44,203 bases of DNA from GCA-020352575 sp964600365 (GCA_964600365.1 CAZRJG010000017.1:1-44203); one strand, 5' to 3'; shown: positions 15,365 through 23,800, counted from the stretch's first letter. The notes: a model not told the origin generated them from the sequence alone. Program-made: numbers and translations.

Positions 15365-16576
15365 ATGCGCACTGCCTTCACCAACGCAACGATCTGGACC
15401 GCTGCCGGCGAACCCGTCGAGCGGGGGACCCTCCTCATCGAGGATGGTCGGATCGTCGCCGTGGGCGAGTCGGTGGATGTGGAGGGTGCAGAGGTCGTCG
15501 AGTGCGCGGGCAAGGTGATCACCCCCGGGTTCATCGAGTGCCACTCCCACGCGGGGATCTCCGGTGAAGGGGTGATGGGCGACTCCGATGTGAACGAGAT
15601 ATCCGAGCCCATCGCACCCCACGTGCGGATGCTCGACGCCATCCACCCTGAGGACCTCGGTTTTCTCGACGCTCGCCGCGGCGGCATCACCACGATGGGA
15701 ATCACGCACGGTTCGGCGCTCGCGATCGGCGGTCAGGTGGCGGCGACCAAGACGGCCGGAACGGTCGCCGACGACATGGTGATCCGGGAGCCCGCAGGGA
15801 TGAAGATGGCCCTCGGCGAGAACCCCAAGCGGGTCGGTGAGACGGGCAAACGCGCCCCGCAGACCCGCATGGGTACCGCCTACCTCGCCCGCAAGGCCTT
15901 CACCGCAGCCCAGGAGTACCGGCGGGACTGGGAGCACCACAGCGCCCTCGTCGCCGCCCAGGAGGCGAAGCCAGAGCACGAGCGCACACCCCTGCGTGAA
16001 CCCAAGCGCGACCTCTCGCTCGAGACCCTCGTTCGAGTCCTCGAGGGCGAGTTCCCCGTGCGCAACCACTCCCATCGGATGGATGACATGCGGACCGCCA
16101 TCCGTCTCTCCGAGGAGTTCGGCTACCGCCTCGTCATCGACCACGCCACAGAAGCGCACCGCATGATCGACGAACTCGTCCGGCGCGACATCCCCCTCGT
16201 CATCGGCCCCATCGCCGGGACCCGCACCAAGCGGGAGTTGCTCAACCGGACCCCTGCCACCGTGGGGATCATGGTCGAGGCTGGCGCACGAGTGGCGATC
16301 ACCACCGACGCACCCGTGAACGCCATCTGGATGCTGAGGGACCTCGCCATCTTCTGCATCAGGGAGGGGCTCGACGAGGCCAAGGCGCTGTCCACCGTGA
16401 CGTCGGTGCCGGCAGCAATCCTCGGGATCGATGATCGGGTGGGGAGCCTTGAACCGGGCAAGGACGCCGACTTCGTGGTGTTCGGCGGGGATCCGTGGGA
16501 CGCCCGCAACAAGCCCGAGCAGACCTGGGTCAATGGGGTCCTCGCCCACGAGGCCACCGGCCCGTACCTCCCCTAG
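15365..16576 (+). CDS. Amidohydrolase, imidazolonepropionase-like
   Basis: A metal-dependent hydrolase of 403 residues with the amidohydrolase TIM barrel. The N-terminal beta-sandwich (TNATIWTAAGEPVERGTLLIEDGRIVAVGE) leads into the metal-binding H-S-H pair in ITPGFIECHSHAG. Further metal ligands are expected at the two later His positions (RNHSHRMDD and LVIDHATEAH) and the Asp in ITTDAPVNA. The C-terminal LEPGKDADFVVFGGDPWD returns to the sandwich. Members act on cyclic amides, dipeptides or related compounds; the substrate cannot be told. menH follows with no gap, the stop TAG being directly followed by its ATG. Confidence 0.87.
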   Translation: MRTAFTNATIWTAAGEPVERGTLLIEDGRIVAVGESVDVEGAEVVECAGKVITPGFIECHSHAGISGEGVMGDSDVNEISEPIAPHVRMLDAIHPEDLGFLDARRGGITTMGITHGSALAIGGQVAATKTAGTVADDMVIREPAGMKMALGENPKRVGETGKRAPQTRMGTAYLARKAFTAAQEYRRDWEHHSALVAAQEAKPEHERTPLREPKRDLSLETLVRVLEGEFPVRNHSHRMDDMRTAIRLSEEFGYRLVIDHATEAHRMIDELVRRDIPLVIGPIAGTRTKRELLNRTPATVGIMVEAGARVAITTDAPVNAIWMLRDLAIFCIREGLDEAKALSTVTSVPAAILGIDDRVGSLEPGKDADFVVFGGDPWDARNKPEQTWVNGVLAHEATGPYLP

Positions 16577-17326
16577 ATGAGGGTCCGTGCGTTCGGCACC
16601 GGGAAACCGCAGGTAGCGCTGCTCCACGGGTTCACCCAACACGGCGGGCACATGGAGGAACTCGCTGGCCTCCTCGACGTGGCGGTCATCGCCCCCGACC
16701 TCCCTGGGCACGGTCCCGAGCCGCACCTCCCGGCGACGATGGACGAGGCGATCGCACGCGTCGTGGAGGAGTGTTCGGAGGTGGAGGTGCTCGTCGGCTA
16801 CTCCATGGGGGGTCGGGTTGCGCTTCGTGCCGCTGCGCTGATGCCTCGGTTGTGGGGTCTCGTGCTCGTCTCGGCAGGTCCGGGCATGCCCGATGACCGG
16901 TTGGGGGCACGAAGGCTCGCCGACGATCGGCTGGCCGAGCACATCGAGGACGCCGACCTGACGTCATTCATCGACGAGTGGATGTCGATGCCGATGTTCG
17001 CCGGCCTCCGCACCCTCGACGAGGACCGATGGGAGCACGATCGGGCGATGCGCCTCGAAGGAACCCGGACGGGGTTGGCGGCATCGCTGCGGGGGATGGG
17101 CCAAGGCGTCGTCGGCCGGGTACCCGATGAGGTCCTCACTTCTCTCACCCAGGAGTCGCGGTGTGTGGCCGGTGCTTTGGATCCGGCCTACGTGGAGGCC
17201 GCTCACCTCCTCGCATCGCTGATCCCTCGGGCTGAAGTCCGGATCCATCCCCGTGCGGGACACGCCGTGGTCGCTGAGGCTCCCGACTTCGTGGCGCGGG
17301 CCATCCGAGAGGTGCTCGACGCATGA
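16577..17326 (+). CDS. menH: MenH-like alpha/beta hydrolase (SHCHC synthase)
   Basis: An alpha/beta-hydrolase of 249 residues. The motifs fit MenH, which removes pyruvate from the SEPHCHC intermediate to give 2-succinyl-6-hydroxy-2,4-cyclohexadiene-1-carboxylate. LHGFTQ (residues 16-21) supplies the oxyanion loop, GYSMGGR (74-80) carries the nucleophile Ser76 in the form most typical of MenH, an Asp lies in VAGALDPAYVE, and a His in HPRAGHAVVAEAP. Other hydrolases share parts of this pattern, so some doubt remains. Presence of menA, menB and menE in the same window supports the call. It overlaps the next gene as ATGA. Confidence 0.75.
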   Translation: MRVRAFGTGKPQVALLHGFTQHGGHMEELAGLLDVAVIAPDLPGHGPEPHLPATMDEAIARVVEECSEVEVLVGYSMGGRVALRAAALMPRLWGLVLVSAGPGMPDDRLGARRLADDRLAEHIEDADLTSFIDEWMSMPMFAGLRTLDEDRWEHDRAMRLEGTRTGLAASLRGMGQGVVGRVPDEVLTSLTQESRCVAGALDPAYVEAAHLLASLIPRAEVRIHPRAGHAVVAEAPDFVARAIREVLDA

Positions 17327-17817
17327 GCCTCGATGACTGGCAGACTGGCGGAATGGATCCCACCCGTGTCGATGTCGATTTCGCCGTGCTCGCCGACGCC
17401 GCCCATGCGATGGCGGGGAAGCTTTACGTGCTCGGCGGTGGCTGGGACGTGCTGCGGGTTCCGCGGCTCCCGGCGGTCCACCACACGATGGCGATCGGGA
17501 TGCGGATCGCAGTGCCATGGACGGAGACCGACCGGGAGATCCGGTTGGGCGTGATGCTCGTCGACGAGGACGGTGCCGAACTGTTCGAGCGAGGGCCGGT
17601 GCTGCACACCTTCCGGGTGCGACGCCCGCCAGCGCTTCCTGAGGGATCGGCGATCGGGGTCGTGCGTGCCCTCACCCTCAACAACATCCGATTCCCTCAG
17701 GAAGGGTCCTACTCCTACCTGCTCACGATCGACGGCGAGGACGTCTCGCGCATCCCCTTCCGCGTTGCCGAGGTGCCCCCGAAGGCGGTCCCCCCGGGTT
17801 CAGCCCCGGGCGAGTGA
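17323..17817 (+). CDS. Hypothetical beta-rich protein downstream of menH
   Basis: A 164-residue protein whose function is not recognised. From residue ~16 it reads VDFAVLADAAHAMAGKLYVLGGGWDVLRVPRLPAVHHTMAIGMRI, then alternating strands (REIRLGVMLVDEDGAELFE, IGVVRALTLNNIRFPQEGSYSYLLTIDGEDVSRIPFRV). This pattern resembles the small domain family DUF6941, from memory. No signal peptide or membrane segment is present. ATG at 17323 overlaps the menH stop; ATG at 17353 would start at the conserved-looking part. The 3' end overlaps galU by 18 bases in convergent orientation. Confidence 0.7.
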   Translation: MSLDDWQTGGMDPTRVDVDFAVLADAAHAMAGKLYVLGGGWDVLRVPRLPAVHHTMAIGMRIAVPWTETDREIRLGVMLVDEDGAELFERGPVLHTFRVRRPPALPEGSAIGVVRALTLNNIRFPQEGSYSYLLTIDGEDVSRIPFRVAEVPPKAVPPGSAPGE

Positions 17818-18618
17818 GGACGCCAGTTCCGCGGCGACGTAGCGACGGAACTCGGCAGAGAGGTCCGGGCGCCTGAGTCCGACCGAGACCGTTGCTTCGG
17901 CAAGGCCGAGCGGGACGCCGGTATCGAGGAGCGCGTGCTCCACCACGAGTGCGTCGAGGCCCCCCTCCTTGGCGAGGACATCGATCGCATCGGTGAGCTG
18001 GATCTCCCCTCCGTGGCCTGGCGGGAGTTCGGCGAGCACCTCGAAGATCCGGGACGGGAACGTGTAGCGACCCACGATGCCGAGGTCCGAGGGTGCGTCG
18101 GCGGCCCCCGGCTTCTCGACCGCACCGGTCATCGCCACCACATCCTCGGCCCGCCACTGGCCGGTGGCGATCACGCCGTACCTGTCGAGCAGGGCGCCGT
18201 CCACGTGCTGCACCGCGACGGTGCCCCGTTCCGACTCGGTCATGCGATGGGTGAACGAGTTGCCGGGCACGGGGAACATATCCGACAGCTGGACGAGGAA
18301 GGGACGATCGCCGACCGCCTCCTTCGCGCACAGCACTGCGTGGCCGAGACCGAGTGGTTCGGGTTGGCGAACGGCGGTGAAGGAGATGCCCTCGAGGCCG
18401 GGTACCTCTGAGTCGCCCACGAAGTGGTCGAGGACGCGCTCGTCGTCTCCGACCACGAAGATCACCTCGGTGATGCCCGCCTCGACGGCTTCCTCGACCA
18501 CGTACTGCACGACGGGCTTTTCGAGGACGGAGATGAGGGGCTTGGGGACGGTCCGGGTGGCGGGCTGCATCCGGGTGCCTCGGCCCGCTGCGGGGATGAC
18601 GGCAACTTCAACTGACAT
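17800..18618 (-). CDS. galU: UTP-glucose-1-phosphate uridylyltransferase
   Basis: A nucleotidyltransferase of 272 residues that makes UDP-glucose from UTP and glucose 1-phosphate. The opening VIPAAGRGTRMQPATRTVPKPLISVLEKPVVQYVVEEAVEAGI holds the nucleotide-binding G-x-G-T-R and the catalytic PKP; it is given here by motif order, not as a full quotation. QPEPLGLGHAVLCA, LSDMFP, YGVIATG, EKPGAADAPSDLGIVGRY and GGEIQLTDAI are all GalU-type blocks. It is somewhat shorter than the usual ~290 residues. The ATG at 18618 lies six bases after TACGAT. The product would feed the UDP-glucose dehydrogenase whose tail begins this window. Confidence 0.9.
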   Translation of the reverse strand: MSVEVAVIPAAGRGTRMQPATRTVPKPLISVLEKPVVQYVVEEAVEAGITEVIFVVGDDERVLDHFVGDSEVPGLEGISFTAVRQPEPLGLGHAVLCAKEAVGDRPFLVQLSDMFPVPGNSFTHRMTESERGTVAVQHVDGALLDRYGVIATGQWRAEDVVAMTGAVEKPGAADAPSDLGIVGRYTFPSRIFEVLAELPPGHGGEIQLTDAIDVLAKEGGLDALVVEHALLDTGVPLGLAEATVSVGLRRPDLSAEFRRYVAAELASSLARG

Positions 18619-18624
18619 ACGACG

Positions 18625-18630
18625 ATCGTA
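18625..18630 (-). promoter_or_regulatory. -10 hexamer TACGAT of galU, leaderless spacing
   Basis: TACGAT on the minus strand, followed by CGTCGT and then the galU ATG at 18618. It lies back to back with the -10 of the divergent membrane-protein gene, the two hexamers being 30 bases apart. Confidence 0.5.
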
Positions 18631-18660
18631 GGTGGGGGCCGGAGCGGACCACGACCCGAA

Positions 18661-18666
18661 TACGCT
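18661..18666 (+). promoter_or_regulatory. -10 hexamer TACGCT of the GT-C-like gene, leaderless spacing
   Basis: TACGCT ends six bases before the GTG at 18673. The spacer GGCGGG is G-rich but too close to the start to act as a normal ribosome binding site. Confidence 0.5.
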
Positions 18667-18672
18667 GGCGGG

Positions 18673-20363
18673 GTGCGTCCGTCCAGGGATCTCCTCGCTC
18701 CGCTCTCCTTCTGGCTGGTCTTCGTGGCGATCCGGCTGTGGCTCCTGGTGGGATCGTCGGTTCGACTCCAGGCCGATGACCTCACCCGTCTCGCACAGGT
18801 CGACGCCCTTCTCGCAGGACAAGGCTGGTGGGACCTCACAATGCATCGGCTCGGCACGGGCGGCGTTCCCATGCACTGGACCCGGCATGTCGACGGGCTC
18901 TTCTTGCTGCTTGGGGGAGGGACCGAGGCCCTTCGTCCGTTCGCGCTGATCGCGCTCCCCCTGCTGCTGTCGCTCGCCCTCTTCGTCGTCGTGGCGCGGA
19001 TCGCCAAAGCGCTCGGCGGCTCCGNNNNNNNNNNGAGGCGGTGCCGGCGGCTCTCTTGCTCCTCCTCGCCTCGGTGCTCGTCCACGTGCAGTTCGTCCCC
19101 GGCCGCATCGACCACCACGGGCTCCAGATCGTGCTGGTCCTCGTGGGACTGCTCGGGGTGCTCCAACTGCCCTTGCGGCGATGGGCGTGGATCGGTGGTC
19201 TCGCGATTGGTGTGTCACTCTCCATTGGCCTGGAACAAGCCCTCGTGGTTGCCGGACTCATGGTCGGGGTCGCCATCGTGGTCGCGACCCGGTCGCTGGA
19301 CCGGGCTGCGGGGGATCGACTTGCCGGTGGCCTCGTCGTGGGCGCCCTGCTCGGATCGCTGCTCTTCGCCCCTCCCGACCGGCTCTTCACGATCGCCTGT
19401 GATGTGCTCTCCCTGCAACACCTCGTCGTCGTGGTCCTCGCGGCTGCAGGCCTTGTCATTGCGACGCGGACCACGGCCCCGGCGGTGACGCTCCTTGGGA
19501 TGTGGGCCCTCGCTGGAGTGGCAGGGCTCGGTATGGCGCCTCGATGCATCGATCCCTACGCCGACGTGGCACCTCTTCTTGCTGAGTTGTGGCTCCCGAA
19601 CGTCAGCGAGGCGCGGAGCATCGCCGTGGTTCTCGGGTCGCGCCCGGGGTTCGCACTGGCGGTGCTCGTGCCTGCAGCGGTTGCGATTTCGTGGTCGCTC
19701 CGGCAGTGGGTTCGTCTGGGCATGTGGAGTGCCTGGGCGCGCATCACCCCTGCACTGGTCCTCGGGTTCGGGGCTGCGTTCCTCCAGCTCCGAGGGGCCT
19801 CTGCCGCAACTGCGGTCGGGGTCGCGGCGCTCGGGGCAGCGCTCGCCCGTGTGCGGTCGCTCCTTTCGGAGCGGTCCATGCTGCTGAGGGCCGGCGTCGT
19901 CAGCCTCGTCGCACTCGTCATCAGTGGACTTGGTCCCCTCGTGGTGGGCTCGGCCTTTGCCGACGGAGGAGGGGACGGAGCCGAGGGATCATCCTCGATC
20001 GTTGCCTGCGCAGAAGGTCTCGAAGCAGTGGCGCTCAGCGGCGTCGTCCTCGCGCCGGTCGACCTTGGTCCCTATCTCCTACAACGCCCGGGTTTCCGAG
20101 TGTTGGCAGGCCCGTACCACCGCAACGACGCAGGCAACGTGCGTGCGTGGGAACTGTTGGGGGGACGGCCGGGCGCCGAGGAACTCCACGCGGTTGGGGT
20201 TACATGGGTCGCAACGTGTGAGGGGATGCCGGAACGCTCGGTGTTGGAGTCCCGATTCGGTCCTGGTCTGCTCGCCGACCTCGAGGATCGGGATGTGCCG
20301 GCCTTCCTCGAGGAAGTGGTGACGGACGCCGAGGGCCTCCGCCTCTACCGGGTCACGGACTGA
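18673..20363 (+). CDS. GT-C/STT3-like polytopic membrane protein, broken by an assembly gap
   Basis: Two reading frames either side of the Ns belong to one gene of roughly 560 residues. The first (18673-19024) holds a membrane segment, then DDLTRLAQVDALLAGQGWWDL and VPMHWTRHVDG. The second (from 19035) holds GRIDHHGLQIVL, some nine more membrane segments and a soluble C-terminal part with paired CAEGLE and ATCEG cysteines. The D-D early motif and the IDHHGLQ motif recall oligosaccharyltransferase-like GT-C proteins that use lipid-linked sugars; the exact family is uncertain. The frame differs across the Ns, so the true gap length should be 2 modulo 3 if the gene is intact. Its end overlaps the convergent SpoIID gene by 11 bases. 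Confidence 0.75.
19025..19034. other. Assembly gap (ten Ns)
   Basis: Ten Ns replace unknown sequence inside the GT-C-like gene. Ten is probably a placeholder, since reading frame is lost across it while coding character continues on both sides. Confidence 0.98.
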
Positions 20364-22305
20364 CGAGTCCCTGCATCCAGGCGGCGACGCCGGTGAGCCA
20401 GTCGCCGACTGCCGATGCGGTGTTGTAGACGGTCCTTCGCCACGGCGTGGGCGCCGACTCGAGTTGAGGCAGCTCCTCGTCGGCGAGGACGAGCGGGATC
20501 TCGATCACCTGGGACGGGTCGTCTGCCACGGCGCCGGGCGGCGCCTCAGCGGGCTCGCTCAGCGATGGCATCGTGGTCGCCGGTGGCGCGCTGGTGATCG
20601 TCGGATCGAGGTCATCGACCTCCACCCACACGAAATCGGGCGTCTCGGTCTCACCTTCGAGGCGGTCCTGCCACGGTGTGGTCGGAGTAGGGGTGCCCTG
20701 ATCGACCGGGACGGGTGGCGGGGGCACGTTCTCGCCCGATCCCTTCTCCTCCTCGGCCTGGTTGGTCACCGGGGCGGGGTCGTTCACGCCAGGGTCCTCA
20801 GGTGGGGCGACCTCGACCACAGCCGCGGTCGTCGTCGGTGCCGGCGTGGTGGTCGTCGTGGTGCTCATGGTGCTCGTGGTGCTCGTGGTGCTCGTAGTGC
20901 TCGTGGAGGTCGTGGAGCTTGCGGGGACCGTTGTCGTGGTCGTGGTGGATGTCGTCGTTGACGTCGTCGGCGTCGTTCGGGGAGCCGAACCATCCGTGAC
21001 CGGGAGGGTGGTGCTCGTGGTGGGCACGGTCCCATCGGCCGAGCTGGAGAAGTACTGCGACCGGAGGCCGAAGGTGATCCTCGTCCAGTTGCCGGTGACG
21101 TCGGTGGCGACGGCCGACCCGTTCTTCATCCCGCTGAATCGCACCGTCTTGGCCGATCCTGATGCGTGCCGCTGGGTCACGACCACGTCGGTGATCGAAT
21201 CGAAGCCAAGCGCGGCCGCGACCGTTGCGTTGGGCACGGTCTTCGACCATGACGTATGCGGGTTGTTGACGGCGGGAATGTGGGCTGCGGAGTCGCTCAC
21301 GTTCACGAGGTGGGGGAGTTGGAGGCCGCCCCAGTAGTCGGAGTTCCGCTCGGTCGTCCCGCCGGACGACGAGGAGTAGACGGTCTCGGCGACGAGTCCG
21401 GCGTACTGGCCGGAGCCCTGGATCACGATCTTGCCTGCGGTGGCGGCCGCTGCTGCGGCGAAGTTGGGGTTCGCTGCTGCGCCGCTCGCCCCCGTCCACA
21501 CCTGGTCCCAGTTGGTGGCGTACAGGTTGCAGTAACAGGTGTCCTTGCGGGCGTCGTTGAACTCCCAGGCGGAGCCTCGCCACCCGGCACGGGCGAGGGC
21601 GTACGAGCGGGCAGCGATCGCCTGGGCCTGCAGCGCTGCCGGGCTCCAGGAGTCGGGAATCTCCGTGATGCCTCGCACGTAGGGTTCGACGGCGGTCTGC
21701 CAGATCGCGTGGACGCCCTCGATGGTCACCCCCGGGCGGAGTCGGAGCACGCCGTTGGCGTACCGGTTTCCGAGGTACACGAGCTCGATGGATCCGGCTC
21801 CCGAGTTGGGTGTCACGGATCCACGGCAGGTGGAGGCGGTGTCGGTCTGGGGAACCCAGGCGCCGCCGTCGTTGCGGGCGAAGACACAACCCGAGCCGTC
21901 CTCCTGCACCTGGAATCGCCACAGCTGGCCCGGCTGGGCTGCCGTCGTGCAGATCTGGTCGCCCGACTCGAGGCAGAGCGTTGCGGCGTCTCCCTGGGCG
22001 CGGAAGGTGACTGTCTGCTCGTCCTGCATGACGCCGACCCACAGCGGCATCTCCTCCGACAGGAGGAAGGGCTTCACCGCTCCGCTCGAGATCGTACCCA
22101 GCGAGGTGGTGGGGTAGTAGTGGGCGAGGATCGCGGCAGCCGAGCTGCCCTGCAGCGCCATGCCGTAGGCCCCGTACTGGGTCATGCCGACGCCGTGGCC
22201 CCATCCGGACCCGGCGAAGACGACGTCGTTGCCTGCGGCGTCTGCAGGAAACGGCACCAACGCGACGAGCGCGATCAGGATGTACGCGAGCGCGGTCTTC
22301 CGCAC
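20353..22305 (-). CDS. Secreted SpoIID/LytB-domain protein with Thr-rich and Pro-rich tail
   Basis: A 650-residue protein. The signal peptide MRKTALAYILIALVALVPFPADA is listed here only as residues 1-23. The SpoIID domain (~25-420) carries GWGHGVGMTQYGAYGMA, EPYVRGITEIPDSW, AIAARSYALA and YSSSSGGTTERNSDYWGG. A Thr/Ser-rich linker follows at ~427-500, then an acidic, Pro-rich stretch, and a last ~30 residues (TVYNTASAVGDWLTGVAAWM) that could form an amphipathic helix. It matches the protein at 69-1838 in the catalytic part but lacks its SLH-like repeats. GTG at 22305 was chosen for the GGAGG five bases before it; the TTG four codons upstream has no such site. Confidence 0.88.
   Translation of the reverse strand: MRKTALAYILIALVALVPFPADAAGNDVVFAGSGWGHGVGMTQYGAYGMALQGSSAAAILAHYYPTTSLGTISSGAVKPFLLSEEMPLWVGVMQDEQTVTFRAQGDAATLCLESGDQICTTAAQPGQLWRFQVQEDGSGCVFARNDGGAWVPQTDTASTCRGSVTPNSGAGSIELVYLGNRYANGVLRLRPGVTIEGVHAIWQTAVEPYVRGITEIPDSWSPAALQAQAIAARSYALARAGWRGSAWEFNDARKDTCYCNLYATNWDQVWTGASGAAANPNFAAAAAATAGKIVIQGSGQYAGLVAETVYSSSSGGTTERNSDYWGGLQLPHLVNVSDSAAHIPAVNNPHTSWSKTVPNATVAAALGFDSITDVVVTQRHASGSAKTVRFSGMKNGSAVATDVTGNWTRITFGLRSQYFSSSADGTVPTTSTTLPVTDGSAPRTTPTTSTTTSTTTTTTVPASSTTSTSTTSTTSTTSTMSTTTTTTPAPTTTAAVVEVAPPEDPGVNDPAPVTNQAEEEKGSGENVPPPPVPVDQGTPTPTTPWQDRLEGETETPDFVWVEVDDLDPTITSAPPATTMPSLSEPAEAPPGAVADDPSQVIEIPLVLADEELPQLESAPTPWRRTVYNTASAVGDWLTGVAAWMQGLVSP
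20861..20905. repeat. Tandem 9-bp repeat, five units, in the Thr-rich linker
   Basis: Five adjacent copies of GTGCTCGTG (two with one changed base) at 20861-20905. On the coding strand they encode Ser/Thr triplets around residues 467-481 of the SpoIID protein. Such short in-frame repeats can change in number by slippage and alter linker length. Confidence 0.85.
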
Positions 22306-22396
22306 GTCGTCCTCCAACTCATGACCCCGCCCGGATCAATGATCGGTTACAGGATGCCAATGGTGGAGCTATATCTGTGGGAATCGCCTCGGCCGT

Positions 22397-23491
22397 TCAG
22401 CTGCTCCTGAAGGTTCGGACCGCGTGGGCGAGCGCGGCGAGCGCGGCATCATGGCCGTGCGGGACGTGGATATGGGTGTGGTGGAGCACACGACTCGCCC
22501 AGGCGCGGAATGTGACGGCCTCCCAGGCCCTGTCCCCGAGCACGAATGCGGCGAGGAGGTCGCCAAGGGCGGCCCGCCATCGGTCATCGCCCCACGCCTC
22601 CGGGGGGTCAGGGAGGAGGGATCGGTGGGCGGCGAGGATGGAGGTCGCAGCATCGGGCAGCGGTACCTCGAGGAGCCGTTCTGTGGCCGCGATGTCGTAC
22701 ACGATCGACTGCGCGATCTCGGGGGTCACGGGACCCTCGTCGTCCATCCGGAGGTGCCCGGTCGCCGGGAGATCGATGGGGGAGAGTCGCTGGAGCGCGT
22801 CGATGCACTCGAAGAGCATGCGGTCGATGTCGGCGAGGCTCGCGTACGACCCATGGGCCTTCCCCTCGGGGACGAACACCTCGTGGATCGTGAGGCCCGA
22901 CCGGAGCAGTGAGAACGTGATGGTGGTGTCAATGCCCCAGTCGGAGCGTCGCCGGACCTCCGGGTCCTCCCACAGGGCCGTCGCGGCGTCTCGGGTGAGT
23001 GCGAACTCGCCGCCAAGTGGTTGGTGGACATCGGGGTAGCGGGAGCCTGGCCACAAGAGCGCCGATCCTGCCTTGGTGATGTGCCAGGTGATCTGGGCGT
23101 CGGTCGAGGCACGGTGGAACCAGTGCTTGGCGACGTCCGCTCCGGTGTCCAGGGACGCCTCGGCTCTGGTGATCCAGTCCGCCGAGAACGATCGGATGTC
23201 GGCGTCATAGAAGTGGAGGCGTTCGGAGTCGGACGTCTCGAGGAACCGCCGGATACCGGTGAGCATCGCGTCGCCCTTGCCGGGGCGTAGCTCGCCGATT
23301 CGCTCCTGCTCGACGACCTCGACGTGTGCGTGTCCTCGCGCAGGCTCCACCTCTCCGAGGACGTCGTCGCGCGGGGGTCGGTCGCCGACGCAGAGCACCC
23401 TGGTCACGGTCGGATGTCTCGCAGCAATCGTCACGGACCGCCCGAAGACCGCAAGGTCGTCGTGGCGGAACGGGAAGACGATCGTGGTCAT
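22397..23491 (-). CDS. mgs: Mannosylglycerate synthase, GT78 family
   Basis: A retaining glycosyltransferase of 364 residues that joins mannose from GDP-mannose to D-glycerate in one step, giving the compatible solute mannosylglycerate. The match to the Rhodothermus marinus enzyme, recalled from memory, runs the whole length: VFPFRHDD at the start, LRPGKGDAM, HFYDADI with the metal-binding Asp96 and Asp98, HRASTDAQITW, QPLGGE (158-162), RRSDWGIDT with Asp188, and PEGKAHGSY with His213. These four residues keep the spacing of Asp100, Asp102, Asp192 and His217 in the known structure. The C-terminal part is about 30 residues shorter. The ATG at 23491 directly follows the stop of the small upstream gene, so the two share a transcript. 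Confidence 0.9.
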   Translation of the reverse strand: MTTIVFPFRHDDLAVFGRSVTIAARHPTVTRVLCVGDRPPRDDVLGEVEPARGHAHVEVVEQERIGELRPGKGDAMLTGIRRFLETSDSERLHFYDADIRSFSADWITRAEASLDTGADVAKHWFHRASTDAQITWHITKAGSALLWPGSRYPDVHQPLGGEFALTRDAATALWEDPEVRRRSDWGIDTTITFSLLRSGLTIHEVFVPEGKAHGSYASLADIDRMLFECIDALQRLSPIDLPATGHLRMDDEGPVTPEIAQSIVYDIAATERLLEVPLPDAATSILAAHRSLLPDPPEAWGDDRWRAALGDLLAAFVLGDRAWEAVTFRAWASRVLHHTHIHVPHGHDAALAALAHAVRTFRSS

Positions 23492-23800
23492 CTACCAGGC
23501 GCGGACGCCGGGGAGGGCGACGCGGAATCTCGCGTGGCAACGATCGGCGAAGACCCTCGGCGTCATGCCCGGGCGTCTCTCGATGGCGTGGCGGTACTCC
23601 TCGAGGTAGGCCGTGTGTTCGTCGGTGTGAGGGAGCGAGTCGTCGATGCGAGCCATCCCGGTGAAGGTTGCAACCCCTCCTCGCCCCCCGGGTTGGAGTT
23701 GAGGGCCACTCTCTGCTCGGCCCCGATGTTGTGGCGCGGTCGTGGGCCAGAGGTGGTCCTCAGAGGCGATGCGGTCCTTGACGAGATCGTAGGGGTGCAT
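23492..23800 (-). CDS. Small hypothetical protein co-transcribed with the mannosylglycerate synthase
   Basis: A 102-residue protein, not recognised. It begins MHPYDLVKDRIASEDHLW and ends with a charged stretch (HTAYLEEYRHAIERR, RVFADRCHARFRVAL); the middle is Gly/Gln/Arg-rich and looks disordered. No signal peptide, membrane segment or metal motif is seen. Support for it being real is positional: its ATG lies six bases after TAGCCT, the leaderless pattern of this window, and its TAG stop is directly adjacent to the synthase ATG. It could be a regulator or partner of the synthase, or a leader whose translation delivers ribosomes to it. Confidence 0.55.
   Translation of the reverse strand: MHPYDLVKDRIASEDHLWPTTAPQHRGRAESGPQLQPGGRGGVATFTGMARIDDSLPHTDEHTAYLEEYRHAIERRPGMTPRVFADRCHARFRVALPGVRAW

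Noticed and set aside
19025..19034. True frameshift or pseudogene in the GT-C-like gene
   Set aside because: The frame change coincides exactly with the Ns, so an unknown gap length explains it.
20861..20905. Short regular repeats that could suggest a CRISPR array
   Set aside because: The unit is nine bases with no spacers and is in frame with Ser/Thr codons of a secreted protein.
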